A stretch of 64,000 nucleotides of DNA from Bacteroidaceae bacterium (GTDB lineage: Bacteria > Bacteroidota > Bacteroidia > Bacteroidales > Bacteroidaceae), in the NCBI GenBank assembly GCA_017617315.1, contig JAFZWM010000022.1, positions 1 to 64,000 on the forward strand, in the 5' to 3' direction. Under the pieces are notes generated by a model. It ran no database searches. It was not told the origin of the DNA and worked only from the letters and a program-made list of their open reading frames with translations. Position 1 is the first letter of the stretch. The number at the start of each line of letters is the position of its first letter. Shown here piece after piece: positions 52,467 through 61,758 of the stretch. Both the position numbers and the translations under genes were made by a program.

Positions 52467-54935
52467 ATGAAAAGAGTTTTAATTCTACTAATTTTGGTAG
52501 AAGCCGCAATAAATAATATTGTGGCGGGTAATGTGAGGGGAAAGGTAGTAGACAAGGCTAAGCAACCGATAGAGTTCGTAAATCTTAGCGTTTACAAAAA
52601 AGGACAGAACACCCTCATTAAAGGTACAATCTCTGATCTTGAAGGTCATTTCAACATCGATGGATTGGGCGACGGAACATACACTCTGAGTGTTTCGTAT
52701 ATGGGTTATGTAAGCGTGAACCGTGAATTCACTCTGTCTGCACAGAACAACCATAGCGTAAACCTTCACAGCATCATTCTGCAAGAAGACAGCAAGACAT
52801 TGCAAGAAGTAAATGTAGTGGCACAGAAGAGCTCGATGAAGCTCGACATCGACAAGAAGGTTTTCAATCTCGACCAGAACCTTGCTGCCGTTGGTGGCTC
52901 TGCAAGCGAGGCGTTGGAGACAATCCCGTCGGTCGAGGTGGATTCGGAAGGAAACGTATCGCTGCGCGGAAGCCAGAGCGTTACAATCTGGATTAACGGC
53001 AAGGCGCAGGGAATGACAAGCGACAACCGAGGCGACATCCTTCAGCAGATGCCGGCCGAGAGCATTGAGAAGATTGAGGTCATCACAAATCCGTCTTCAA
53101 AGTACAGTCCTGAAGGAAGTGCCGGAATCATCAACATTATTCTGAAGCGCGACCGCAAAGCCGGATATTACGGCGGCGTAAAGGCAAGCGGCCTGAGCAC
53201 GGGCGGCGGCCGTCTGGGAGCAAACATCAACTACAGTAGCGGCGTGTTCGATGCTTATGCGAATGTTGGCTACGGACATCGCGTTCACAAGAACGGAACA
53301 GTTTCAAACCGTACATATCTTGATGGCAACGGCAATCAGACAGGTTTCCTTAATTCAGACTCGAAAGGAAAGAACATCGGCAACAACGTCTTCATGCGTG
53401 CCGGATTCACTTGGCATTTCACTAAGAAAGACGATATCAGCTTCGGCTATATGGGAATGTTCGGTCATGGCCATCGCCGCACCAACATCGACTATATCGG
53501 AAGCGAGTACACTCGCGACCGCTTCACTCACAACATAAGCGATATGAATATGAACCACTTCGATTTCGGCTACCGCCACGAGTGGAAGACAAGTCACACA
53601 CTCGATTTCAACGTGAGTCGCAGCGGTTTCAACTCTGATATGGAAACTTCGTACACTCAGAATACGCAGTTCGTAGGCGGCGATAAGGTTAGTAGCCTTC
53701 AGTCTCAGGACACAAAGATAAATCCAAAGAGCTGGGAGATAAAACTTGACTACGAGCAGCCGATAGGAAGCGCTGGCAAGATTGAGGCTGGATACAACGG
53801 TCGTCTTTCGAAAGAGAACAGCCCTGTATTTACATATTCAGACTTGGCTAAGACAGATATCATCAAGAGCCTTTACAACCGATTTGTCTACAATCAGGAC
53901 ATACATGCCGTATATGCAAACTTCCAGAGCCGCATAGGCGAGAAGTTCGGCTATCAGCTTGGCTTGAGAGGCGAGTATTGGAAGGTTGATGCAGAGAGCC
54001 GAAGCTACGAGCAGGAGTTCCAGAATGTTGAGCCTACACGATTCAAGAAAGACTATTTCGCGTTGTTCCCAACGGCATTCCTGAGCTATCAGCTGCCGCA
54101 CAATCAGGAGTTGCAGGTTAATTACACTCGCCGTCTGAGCCGTCCTTGGGGCGGACAGATGAACTCGTTCAAGAACATCAGCGACTCTACAAACATTTCT
54201 TATGGAAATCCGCAGCTTACTCCGGAGTACACAAATTCGTTCGAGTTGAACTACATCAAGAACTGGGAGGCTCACACGCTGTCGTTCTCGGGATATTATC
54301 GTCCAACAACCGATGTCATCCAGAACATTAGCTACGTTCTTGATGGAATCAGATACTCAACAAACGAGAACATCGCCAAGTCGCTGAGCTCGGGTGTCGA
54401 AATCATCAGCAAGAACAAATTGTTCAAGATTCTCGACCTTACAACGACTCTGAACCTTTTCTACTATAAGCTCGATGGCGGCAACTTCAACTATGTCCTC
54501 GACAACGGAATGCCGCAGACAGTAACGGTTCTGAGCGACGATAACTTCTCGTGGAACGCACAGATGATGGCAAGCTTCATGCTGCCTTACAGCATATCGT
54601 TCCAGGCAACAGGCCGATATGATGCCGAGAGAGTTATTACTCAGGGTAAGAGAAAGGCAAGCTACATGCTCGACCTTGGATTGCGCAAGACATTCTTCGA
54701 CAAGAAATTCACTATTGCAATCAATGCCCGCGACCTTCTTGACAGCCGAAAGATGCGCAGCATCACAAGCGGAAACGGCTACACTCAGGATTCGGAGAGC
54801 TGGCGTGGCGGACGACGCTTCATGATTCAGCTAAGCTACAGCTTCGGAAACATGCGTGCAAAGGCAAAGAAAGGCAAGCCGCAGCCAGATGGCTCTGAGG
54901 GTCAGCCAGATTACAATGGAAACATTGAAGATTAA
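52467..54935 (+). CDS. TonB-dependent receptor with carboxypeptidase-like N-domain
   Basis: 822 aa outer-membrane protein. Signal peptide (about 1-20), carboxypeptidase-regulatory-like domain (GNVRGKVVDKAKQPIEFVNLSVYKKG...), plug domain (SSEALETIPSVEVDSEGNVSLRG-type sequence; INGKAQGM; IEKIEVITNPSSKYSPEGSAGIINIILKR) and a C-terminal beta barrel of the OMP_b-brl_3 type. No SusD-like partner is adjacent, so a peptide, siderophore or vitamin ligand is as likely as a glycan. It stands alone between a promoter and a terminator. Confidence 0.92.
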   Translation: MKRVLILLILVEAAINNIVAGNVRGKVVDKAKQPIEFVNLSVYKKGQNTLIKGTISDLEGHFNIDGLGDGTYTLSVSYMGYVSVNREFTLSAQNNHSVNLHSIILQEDSKTLQEVNVVAQKSSMKLDIDKKVFNLDQNLAAVGGSASEALETIPSVEVDSEGNVSLRGSQSVTIWINGKAQGMTSDNRGDILQQMPAESIEKIEVITNPSSKYSPEGSAGIINIILKRDRKAGYYGGVKASGLSTGGGRLGANINYSSGVFDAYANVGYGHRVHKNGTVSNRTYLDGNGNQTGFLNSDSKGKNIGNNVFMRAGFTWHFTKKDDISFGYMGMFGHGHRRTNIDYIGSEYTRDRFTHNISDMNMNHFDFGYRHEWKTSHTLDFNVSRSGFNSDMETSYTQNTQFVGGDKVSSLQSQDTKINPKSWEIKLDYEQPIGSAGKIEAGYNGRLSKENSPVFTYSDLAKTDIIKSLYNRFVYNQDIHAVYANFQSRIGEKFGYQLGLRGEYWKVDAESRSYEQEFQNVEPTRFKKDYFALFPTAFLSYQLPHNQELQVNYTRRLSRPWGGQMNSFKNISDSTNISYGNPQLTPEYTNSFELNYIKNWEAHTLSFSGYYRPTTDVIQNISYVLDGIRYSTNENIAKSLSSGVEIISKNKLFKILDLTTTLNLFYYKLDGGNFNYVLDNGMPQTVTVLSDDNFSWNAQMMASFMLPYSISFQATGRYDAERVITQGKRKASYMLDLGLRKTFFDKKFTIAINARDLLDSRKMRSITSGNGYTQDSESWRGGRRFMIQLSYSFGNMRAKAKKGKPQPDGSEGQPDYNGNIED

Positions 54936-54971
54936 AACATGAATAAAATGTAAGTAAACATACGAAAAACG

Positions 54972-55002
54972 GGACGCTTTTATAAGAAAAGCGTCCTTTT
55001 TT
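54972..55002 (+). terminator. Terminator of the receptor gene
   Basis: GGACGCTTTT, loop ATAAG, AAAAGCGTCC, six T: a perfect 10-bp stem. Confidence 0.9.
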
Positions 55003-55034
55003 GTTGAATAATGAAAGATTATGCTATAAAACAT

Positions 55035-55065
55035 TTTGTTAAGTCGAAAAACTTTGCGATTTTTG
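55035..55065 (+). promoter_or_regulatory. Probable promoter of korAB
   Basis: TTTG (55035-55038), 19 bases, GATTTTTG (55058-55065), one base off TAnnTTTG. Confidence 0.55.
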
Positions 55066-55117
55066 CAAAATAATTTAGATGTGTACTAATAAATTTAGTA
55101 AACCAAAGATCAAAAAT

Positions 55118-56962
55118 ATGGCAGAAAATTTGGAAATTAAGGAGCTTGACAGCGTAGCTGTTCGCTTCTCGGGAGATTCTGGCGACGGAATGCAGTTGGC
55201 CGGAAACATCTTCTCTACGGTTTCAGCAACTGTAGGTAACAGTATCAGTACCTTCCCTGACTATCCGGCAGATATCCGCGCTCCGCAAGGCTCGCTCACT
55301 GGCGTATCTGGCTTTCAGGTAAATATCGGTGCTGGCAAGGTTTATACTCCCGGCGACTTTTGTGATGTTTTGGTGGCAATGAATGCCGCTGCTTTGAAAA
55401 CTCAGTACAAGTACGCTAAGCCAAATGCTACCATCATTATAGATACTGATTCTTTCCAGGAGAAGGATTTGGAGAAGGCTGCCTTCAAGACTCCTGACTA
55501 TCTTGGCGAGATGGGCATCGATCCAGACCGCGTAATTGCCTGCAACATTACACAGATGGTTAAGGACTGTCTGGCAGATTCAGGCATGGACAACAAGTCG
55601 ATGCTGAAGTGCCGTAACATGTTCGCTCTCGGACTTGTTTGCTGGCTGTTCAGCCGCGACCTCGACATCGCCTTCAACTTCCTGAAGGAGAAGTTTGCCA
55701 AGAAACCGGGTGTTGCCGAGGCAAACATCAAGGTAATTCAGGCTGGTTACGATTTCGGACACAATACTCACAGCTCTGCTGCTAACGTTTATCGCATCGA
55801 GACAAAGGTTAAGGAGCCGGGCCGTTATATGGATATCACCGGAAACAAGGCTACGGCTTACGGTTTCATCGCTGCTGCCGAGAAGGCAGGCTTGAAGCTT
55901 TATCTGGGTTCTTATCCTATCACTCCTGCAACCGACGTTCTTCACGAACTTTCTAAGCACAAGAGCCTTGGCGTAACAACCGTTCAGTGCGAGGATGAGA
56001 TTGCCGGCTGTGCTTCGGCCGTTGGTGCATCTTTCGCTGGTGCTCTTGCCGTAACTTCAACATCAGGTCCTGGTATCTGTTTGAAGTCAGAGGCTATGAA
56101 CCTTGCGGTTATCATGGAGCTTCCTCTTGTTGTTCTCGATGTTCAGCGTGGTGGTCCTGCAACAGGTCTTCCAACAAAGAGCGAGCAGACAGACTTGCTT
56201 CAGTGCTTGTTTGGCCGTAACGGTGAGTCTCCGCTTCCTGTAATTGCAGCAACATCTCCAACCGACTGTTTCGACGCTGCTTACAACGCTTGTAAGATTG
56301 CGCTCGAGCACATGACTCCGGTTGTTCTTCTTACTGATGCATACGTTGCAAACGGTTCTGGCGCGTTCAAGTTGCCTAACCTTGCAGAGTTCCCAGCAAT
56401 CAACCCTCCATACGTTCCAGAGGAGCTGAAGGGCACATGGACTCCATACATGCGTGCCGAGAATGGTACTCGCTACTGGGCTGTTCCGGGTCGTGAGGGA
56501 TTCCAGCACATCCTTGGAGGTCTTGAGAAGGACGACAAGACTGGTGCAATCTCAACAAACCCAGAGAACCACGATTTGATGACTCGCAAGCGTCAGGCTA
56601 AGATCAACAACATCGTTGTTCCTGACCTTGAGGTTATCGGCAACAAGGATGCAGAACTGCTTATCGTTGGCTTCGGTGGCACATACGGTCATCTTCGTGC
56701 TGCTATGGAAGAGATGAACGCAAGTGGAAAGAAGGTTGCTATGGCTCACTTCAAGTACATCAACCCACTTCCAAAGAATGCTTCAGAGGTTCTGAAGAAG
56801 TACAAGAAGGTTGTCGTTGCCGAGCAGAACATGGGTCAGCTTGCTGCATTCCTTCGCATGAAGGTAGATGGATTCGTTCCATATCAGTTCAACCAAGTAA
56901 AGGGTCAGCCTTTCGTTGTAAACGAGTTGGTTGAGGCCTTCACTGAAATCTATAACAAATAA
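55118..56962 (+). CDS. korA: 2-oxoacid:ferredoxin oxidoreductase, fused gamma/alpha subunit
   Basis: 614 aa. The N-terminal part is the gamma domain (VRFSGDSGDGMQLAGNIFS), the rest the alpha pyrimidine-binding region (YLGSYPITPATDVLHEL, QCEDEIAGCASAVGASFAG, TSTSGPGICLKSEAMN) and a C-terminal transketolase-like domain. With KorB it converts 2-oxoglutarate (probably) to succinyl-CoA and reduced ferredoxin, or the reverse. I prefer ATG 55118; ATG 55079 would lie only 14 bases after the -7 box. Biased codons; 16 bases before korB. Confidence 0.92.
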   Translation: MAENLEIKELDSVAVRFSGDSGDGMQLAGNIFSTVSATVGNSISTFPDYPADIRAPQGSLTGVSGFQVNIGAGKVYTPGDFCDVLVAMNAAALKTQYKYAKPNATIIIDTDSFQEKDLEKAAFKTPDYLGEMGIDPDRVIACNITQMVKDCLADSGMDNKSMLKCRNMFALGLVCWLFSRDLDIAFNFLKEKFAKKPGVAEANIKVIQAGYDFGHNTHSSAANVYRIETKVKEPGRYMDITGNKATAYGFIAAAEKAGLKLYLGSYPITPATDVLHELSKHKSLGVTTVQCEDEIAGCASAVGASFAGALAVTSTSGPGICLKSEAMNLAVIMELPLVVLDVQRGGPATGLPTKSEQTDLLQCLFGRNGESPLPVIAATSPTDCFDAAYNACKIALEHMTPVVLLTDAYVANGSGAFKLPNLAEFPAINPPYVPEELKGTWTPYMRAENGTRYWAVPGREGFQHILGGLEKDDKTGAISTNPENHDLMTRKRQAKINNIVVPDLEVIGNKDAELLIVGFGGTYGHLRAAMEEMNASGKKVAMAHFKYINPLPKNASEVLKKYKKVVVAEQNMGQLAAFLRMKVDGFVPYQFNQVKGQPFVVNELVEAFTEIYNK

Positions 56963-56978
56963 TTAAGACTTTACGATT

Positions 56979-57983
56979 ATGGCATATACAATTCAGGATT
57001 TTAAGAAGGGTCAGCCACGCTGGTGTCCGGGATGCGGCGACCACGCATTTCTTGCATCTCTTCAGAAGGCAATGGCTGAGATTGGTGTAGCACCATACGA
57101 TACTGCGGTTATCTCTGGTATCGGTTGTTCAAGCCGTCTGCCACACTACATGGCTACTTATGGCATGAATACAATTCACGGTCGTGCTGCTGCCATTGCA
57201 ACAGGAGCAAAGGTTGCAAACTCAAAGCTTACTGTATGGCAGGTTAGTGGCGATGGCGATGGCTTGGCTATCGGTGGTAACCACTTTATCCACGCAAACC
57301 GTCGTAATATCGACCTTAACATGATTCTGTTGAACAACCGAATCTATGGTCTTACAAAAGGTCAGTATTCTCCAACATCTCCACGCGGATTCGTAAGTAA
57401 GTCATCTCCTTACGGAACTGTTGAGGATCCATTCCGCCCAGCCGAACTCTGCTTTGGTGCACGCGGTCATTTCTTTGCTCGCGCCGTTGCCACAGATGCT
57501 GCTGCAACAGTCGACATCTTGAAGGCTGCTTACAACCACAAGGGTGCTGCCGTTTGCGAGATTTTGCAGAACTGTGTTATCTTCAACAACGGAACACACG
57601 AGTCTGTCTACGACAAGGCTGGACGTGCAAAGAATGCCATCTATGTAAAGCACGGCGAGCCTCTAATCTTCGGCGAGAACCGCGAGTTCGGTCTTGTGCA
57701 GGAAGGTTTCGGCTTGAAGGTTGTTAAGATTGGCGAGAACGGCATTACCGAGAAGGATATTCTTGTTCACGATGCTCATTGCGAGGACAACACATTGCAG
57801 CTGAAGCTTGCTCTTATGGGCGACAACGACGGATTCCCTGTTGCTCTCGGTGTTATCCGCGATGTTGATGCTCCTACATACAACGATGCAGTAGAGGCAC
57901 AGATTGAGGAGGTTAAGGCCGCAAAGAAGTATCATAACTTTGCTGAACTTCTTGAGACAAATGATATCTGGGAAGTAAAATAA
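56979..57983 (+). CDS. korB: 2-oxoacid:ferredoxin oxidoreductase, beta subunit
   Basis: 334 aa thiamine-diphosphate-binding subunit: PRWCPGCGDHAFL at the N-terminus (Cys pair for the iron-sulfur cluster), GIGCSSRLPHYM, and the TPP motif VSGDGDGLAIGGNHF ... NMILLNNRIYGLTKGQYSPTS. Works with KorA. Substrate 2-oxoglutarate is likely by similarity of this two-gene form; pyruvate or branched 2-oxoacids cannot be excluded. Confidence 0.92.
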   Translation: MAYTIQDFKKGQPRWCPGCGDHAFLASLQKAMAEIGVAPYDTAVISGIGCSSRLPHYMATYGMNTIHGRAAAIATGAKVANSKLTVWQVSGDGDGLAIGGNHFIHANRRNIDLNMILLNNRIYGLTKGQYSPTSPRGFVSKSSPYGTVEDPFRPAELCFGARGHFFARAVATDAAATVDILKAAYNHKGAAVCEILQNCVIFNNGTHESVYDKAGRAKNAIYVKHGEPLIFGENREFGLVQEGFGLKVVKIGENGITEKDILVHDAHCEDNTLQLKLALMGDNDGFPVALGVIRDVDAPTYNDAVEAQIEEVKAAKKYHNFAELLETNDIWEVK

Positions 57984-58013
57984 TAAACCGAATCGGGATT
58001 TATGAAGATATGT

Positions 58014-58049
58014 GGCTTGGGGTGACATCTGTTGCCTCAAGCCCTTTTT
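58014..58049 (+). terminator. Terminator of korAB
   Basis: GGCTTGGGG (58014-58022) pairs with CCTCAAGCC (58035-58043), one G-T pair, then C and five T. Confidence 0.8.
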
Positions 58050-58107
58050 ATTTATTAAAGGATGTTAAAAATAGACTTTCAATAAGGTATAATAACCTTA
58101 AAATTCT

Positions 58108-58115
58108 TATATTTG
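58108..58115 (+). promoter_or_regulatory. -7 box of the pectate lyase gene
   Basis: TATATTTG, exact TAnnTTTG. The GTG at 58123 falls about at the transcription start, so ATG 58147 is the start codon. Confidence 0.65.
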
Positions 58116-58146
58116 CGAAATCGTGAAATATAAGAAATTTACTATT

Positions 58147-59958
58147 ATGCTAAAATTAAAAGAAAAAACAGGTATTGTTATTGCCGCACTAACATTATTT
58201 GCAACGGTTCCGGTCGTGGCCGATGATATTCCTGCCTTTCCTGGGGCAGAAGGACACGCACGTTACACAACTACTGGCGGACGAAGTACGGAATCGTCGG
58301 CTGCAAAAATCTATCATGTCACAAATCTTGCTGATAATGCAGGGACAAAGGGCAGCCTCAGATGGGCATTAAACCAGACGGGACCTCGAATCATCGTGTT
58401 TGATGTGAGCGGATACATCGATTTGCGTTCAGAACTTCCTATCCCTGCAAATACCACAATCGCCGGTCAGACTGCGCCGGGAGAAGGTATTACGCTGCGA
58501 TATTACACGGTAAACTTCAATAAAGGCGACAATATTATTGTACGCTTTATTCGTTTCCGTCGTTCACAGGTAAAGAGTGTCGATGATGGTGCGGACGCAG
58601 CATGGGGACGACAGCACAGAAATATCATCCTCGATCATTGCTCGTTCTCTTGGAGCATTGATGAGATTGCCTCTTTTTACGACAACCGCAACTTTACTAT
58701 GCAGTGGTGTACGCTTGGCGAGGCTCTGGCAAATCCGGGACATTCAAAGGGCGAGCACAGTTACGGTGGAATCTGGGGCGGAAAGGAAGCCTCGTTCCAT
58801 CACAATTTCCTTCTGCACATGCAGAACAGAGTGCCTCGTTTCAATGGCGCGCGTTACAACTGGACTGATTTTGACAATACAAAGTACGAGAATACTATTC
58901 AGGCTGAGCAGGTGGACTTCCGCAACTGCGTGATGTATAACTGGGGTAATGGCAACGGTTGCTACGGAGGTCCCGGCGGCGGATATGTGAACATAGTCAA
59001 CAACTATTATCAAGCAGGCCCTGCAACATCAAACAAGATGCGTGTGACTCAGATTTCGAAGGCAAGCGCAAGCAATGCAGGCGACAATCCCTTCCCTGAT
59101 TACACAAGCCGTTATTACATCAGCGGAAATTATGTGACGGCTGCAGGAACAGATGCTGCAAACTACGACTGGAAGGGCGTTGCATACGATAGCGGTATCC
59201 CAGAGATAAACGGAGAACGGTATACCGTCGACCCTAATCATTATTACGGCTCGTCGGTTGAGTATGTGAAGAACGGTAGCGGCGTTGATTGTGTTAAAAT
59301 TAAACTCGACAATCCTCAGCCTTCGGGAGATGTTACAACTCATTCTGCCGTAAATGCTTATGATAAAGTGCTGGCATACAGCGGTGCATCTCTTTTCCGC
59401 GATGCCGTAGACGTTCGTTATGCCGAGGAGGCAAGGACTGGAACTACAACTTATACAGGTCCGGTGACAGCCCGTGCCGGAATTGTTGATTACATCAACG
59501 ACCCAAGTGCGACAGAAGATGTAACGCTTCCAAGTTTCCCTGCTTTGAAATCAGACTCCCGTCCTGCCGGATATGATACAGACGGCGACGGCATTCCTGA
59601 CGAATGGGAGATTGCAAACGGATTAAATCCGAATGATGCAAGCGATGCCTTCACAAAGACTCTCGACAAGGAGAAGGGCTGGTATCTTAACATCGAAGTC
59701 TATCTGAATAGCATTGTTGAAGACATCATGCGGGCAGAAAACGAAAATGCCATAACTACGGTCGATGAGTATTATCCTGCGTATAACAAGGTTGCAACAT
59801 CGGTAGATATGAAAACCGTCAACAACGGTGCGGTGAAGAGCATTGAGTATTATACGCTTGACGGCAAACGTATTTCTGCACCTTCAGATGGCATAAGCGT
59901 GCGTAAGATTAAATATGCCGACGGAACAGTAGATGTTGATAAGGTAATCAAGAAATAA
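58147..59958 (+). CDS. Secreted pectate lyase (PL1-like) with sorting-like tail
   Basis: 603 aa. Signal peptide (about 1-26, ending VVADD), then a right-handed beta-helix lyase: AFPGAEGHARYTTTGGR, HVTNLADNAGTKGSLRWAL, IIVFDVSGYIDL, RFIRFRRSQVKS, DHCSFSWSIDE and RVPRFNGARYN. Near the end stands a calcium-binding type 3 repeat (DTDGDGIPDEWEIANGLNP) and a terminal region IEYYTLDGKRI ... VRKIKYADGT ... KVIKK that resembles type IX sorting tails of Prevotella. It degrades pectin by beta-elimination, outside the cell if the tail works. No polysaccharide-utilisation genes adjoin it. Confidence 0.88.
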   Translation: MLKLKEKTGIVIAALTLFATVPVVADDIPAFPGAEGHARYTTTGGRSTESSAAKIYHVTNLADNAGTKGSLRWALNQTGPRIIVFDVSGYIDLRSELPIPANTTIAGQTAPGEGITLRYYTVNFNKGDNIIVRFIRFRRSQVKSVDDGADAAWGRQHRNIILDHCSFSWSIDEIASFYDNRNFTMQWCTLGEALANPGHSKGEHSYGGIWGGKEASFHHNFLLHMQNRVPRFNGARYNWTDFDNTKYENTIQAEQVDFRNCVMYNWGNGNGCYGGPGGGYVNIVNNYYQAGPATSNKMRVTQISKASASNAGDNPFPDYTSRYYISGNYVTAAGTDAANYDWKGVAYDSGIPEINGERYTVDPNHYYGSSVEYVKNGSGVDCVKIKLDNPQPSGDVTTHSAVNAYDKVLAYSGASLFRDAVDVRYAEEARTGTTTYTGPVTARAGIVDYINDPSATEDVTLPSFPALKSDSRPAGYDTDGDGIPDEWEIANGLNPNDASDAFTKTLDKEKGWYLNIEVYLNSIVEDIMRAENENAITTVDEYYPAYNKVATSVDMKTVNNGAVKSIEYYTLDGKRISAPSDGISVRKIKYADGTVDVDKVIKK

Positions 59959-59975
59959 AACGGCAAAAATGTAAA

Positions 59976-60020
59976 AAGAAGTGTCTGATGCAATTAAATG
60001 CAGTCAGACACTTCTTTTTT
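59976..60020 (+). terminator. Bidirectional terminator between lyase and deaminase genes
   Basis: AAGAAGTGTCTGA-TGCA pairs with TGCAGTCAGACACTTCTT (one bulged base), followed by T on both strands. Confidence 0.88.
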
Positions 60021-60024
60021 ATTC

Positions 60025-61416
60025 CTATTTAACAGTATCTTCCAAGAACTTTACCCATCGTTTTTCCCAGTCTTTCATTACCTTTTTCTTTGCCTTTTTC
60101 GAAAGCGAACTGTATGTAATGCTGTTCTTGCAGAGCTGCTTTACTTCGCTTAGCGACAGATTCCAATCAACGATTACGGCAAAGAAATCGTCGACAAGAG
60201 CCGTGTGCTCAAAGATTGTTGGGTCATCGCTGCAAATGGCAACCGGAAGTCCTGAATGAATGTATCCGATGTTTGGATGCGAGTCCAGAGAGGTGCAATA
60301 TCCAAGGTTCACGCTGCTTAGCGGACAGGTTTCTATGCAGATGTCATTTTGCCTTATTTCGTCGTACAATTCTGGATGGAAATACATATTGTAGGCGTGT
60401 CCTATGCGTTTTGCGCCCAATTTTATAGCCCATTTAATGTTGTTGTTCTCGGCCTTTTTTGTTTCGCCGGCATGAAGAAACAGTTTTAAATCGGGATATT
60501 CGCGTTCGCATTTTTTCAGAACATCGTAATAATATTCAAAACTATGGTTCTTGTCCTCGTCCGACACCAGGTCGAAGCCCGTTATCAAGTTGCACTTGTT
60601 CATCAGCGTGTCTTTTATGTGCTGCTGAACGTATGCAACGTTTTCGATTCGCTTCTGAACCTCTTCGAGCGAGTAGCCCTTGTTGCCCGTGCCAATTATC
60701 GTAACGTGGAAATCAGCCTTTTTGCGCACGTTGTTGCACGCTTTCATTATCATCTCGGCCATGCTCAGGAAGATGTCGCGGTCGATGGTTGAGCCGATTC
60801 TTATCTCGGCAAACTGAATGTTGTTTTCGATGTAGATGTTGAAAGCCTTCTCCATGTACTTCTCGAAATTCTCAGGCGAGCCAAAGGCGCCGTTGAAAAT
60901 CCGCCTGAAAATTGGCTGGAAATCCTTCCACGGATTGTCGTGGGAGCATCCGTTGAAAGTGTAGAGTTTAAGACTTTTTTCTCGTGTAAGATATTCTTTC
61001 GAGATGCATATTCTTGCAGGAAGATATCCTGCCGGAACATCATAAGGGTCGGTACGATAGAGCGTGTGCCCGATGTTGTCTCCCTCAATCTGAATATAAA
61101 TGTTTGGCTGTGATGCCAGAAAGCTGCAATAGTCGTCGAAAGCCAGAAGGGCTGTGCTGTGAATGTGCAGTTCGCCGCCTTTTGGCAGTTGCTTGCAGAA
61201 TTTGTAAAGTCTTGTGTTCCAGACGGTAGAATCGGTAAGGTTTATGTAGTTGAAAGGCTTTTTGTATTGATTGTGATATTCGTTCACCATTACGCGCATA
61301 ATGCTATCGGCACGCCGTTCGAGTGTCGAAACCTTGTTGCTTGCCGTTATTTCATGGTTTATGGCAAACAGCAGGATTAGGATTATGTTTTTAGTCGTAT
61401 TAAAAAATTTAAGCAC
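60025..61416 (-). CDS. Secreted adenosine-deaminase-like protein
   Basis: 463 aa. N-terminal signal peptide (ILILLFAINHEITAS), then an amidohydrolase barrel with the metal ligands HIHS (GGELHIHSTA), the catalytic LHAGET, RIGHAYNM, ETCPLSSVNLG and CSDDPTIF. These are the motifs of adenosine deaminases; the long N-terminal part and export resemble the extracellular ADGF/ADA2 branch. It would deaminate adenosine or another nucleoside in the periplasm. Start is GTG 61416, needed to include the signal peptide; no ATG is available upstream in frame. Confidence 0.87.
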   Translation of the reverse strand: MLKFFNTTKNIILILLFAINHEITASNKVSTLERRADSIMRVMVNEYHNQYKKPFNYINLTDSTVWNTRLYKFCKQLPKGGELHIHSTALLAFDDYCSFLASQPNIYIQIEGDNIGHTLYRTDPYDVPAGYLPARICISKEYLTREKSLKLYTFNGCSHDNPWKDFQPIFRRIFNGAFGSPENFEKYMEKAFNIYIENNIQFAEIRIGSTIDRDIFLSMAEMIMKACNNVRKKADFHVTIIGTGNKGYSLEEVQKRIENVAYVQQHIKDTLMNKCNLITGFDLVSDEDKNHSFEYYYDVLKKCEREYPDLKLFLHAGETKKAENNNIKWAIKLGAKRIGHAYNMYFHPELYDEIRQNDICIETCPLSSVNLGYCTSLDSHPNIGYIHSGLPVAICSDDPTIFEHTALVDDFFAVIVDWNLSLSEVKQLCKNSITYSSLSKKAKKKVMKDWEKRWVKFLEDTVK

Positions 61417-61451
61417 AGGCGTAATATGTTTAGCATGATGTTTTCTGCATA

Positions 61452-61507
61452 GAAAAAGTCTACTTCAATGAAAGATTTTCCTGTTTCTTCGTAAAGTAGA
61501 CTTTTTA
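61452..61507 (-). terminator. Hairpin after the 53-aa gene
   Basis: AAAAAGTCTACTT and AAGTAGACTTTTT form a 13-bp stem with a 30-base loop, ending in T on the minus strand. Large loop, so moderate certainty. Confidence 0.55.
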
Positions 61508-61529
61508 CCAATTTCTTTTTTCCGAGGCA

Positions 61530-61691
61530 TCAGGCAAACCTGCGTGTTGCAGAGAATTTTTTGCCCATACCTACACTAAGTGCACGGCGCATATCATTCC
61601 AACTCATCCCTCTCATACGAGTAATTCCGTAAGCGGTAGAAACAACAGGTCTCCTGTCATTTTCAGCCTTTTTCATCTTCGTAGTATTCAT
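61530..61691 (-). CDS. 53-aa basic small protein
   Basis: Reads MNTTKMKKAENDRRPVVSTA, then YGITRMRGMSWNDMRRALSV, then GMGKKFSATRRFA and stop. Strongly basic (13 Arg/Lys), one Trp, no signal peptide or membrane segment. Family not recognised. Support for a real gene: an exact TAnnTTTG box 60 bases upstream, a hairpin downstream, GC-richer codons than the surrounding intergenic sequence, and an ending well before the next gene. Nucleic-acid or ribosome binding would suit the charge but is only a guess. Confidence 0.6.
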   Translation of the reverse strand: MNTTKMKKAENDRRPVVSTAYGITRMRGMSWNDMRRALSVGMGKKFSATRRFA

Positions 61692-61750
61692 AACAATAAT
61701 TATTTATAGTGTTAAAAAAGTTCTTTTCTCTGTACTATTATCCTCATCCG

Positions 61751-61758
61751 CAAATATA
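61751..61758 (-). promoter_or_regulatory. -7 box of the 53-aa gene
   Basis: Minus strand TATATTTG, exact TAnnTTTG, 60 bases before ATG 61691. Confidence 0.6.
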
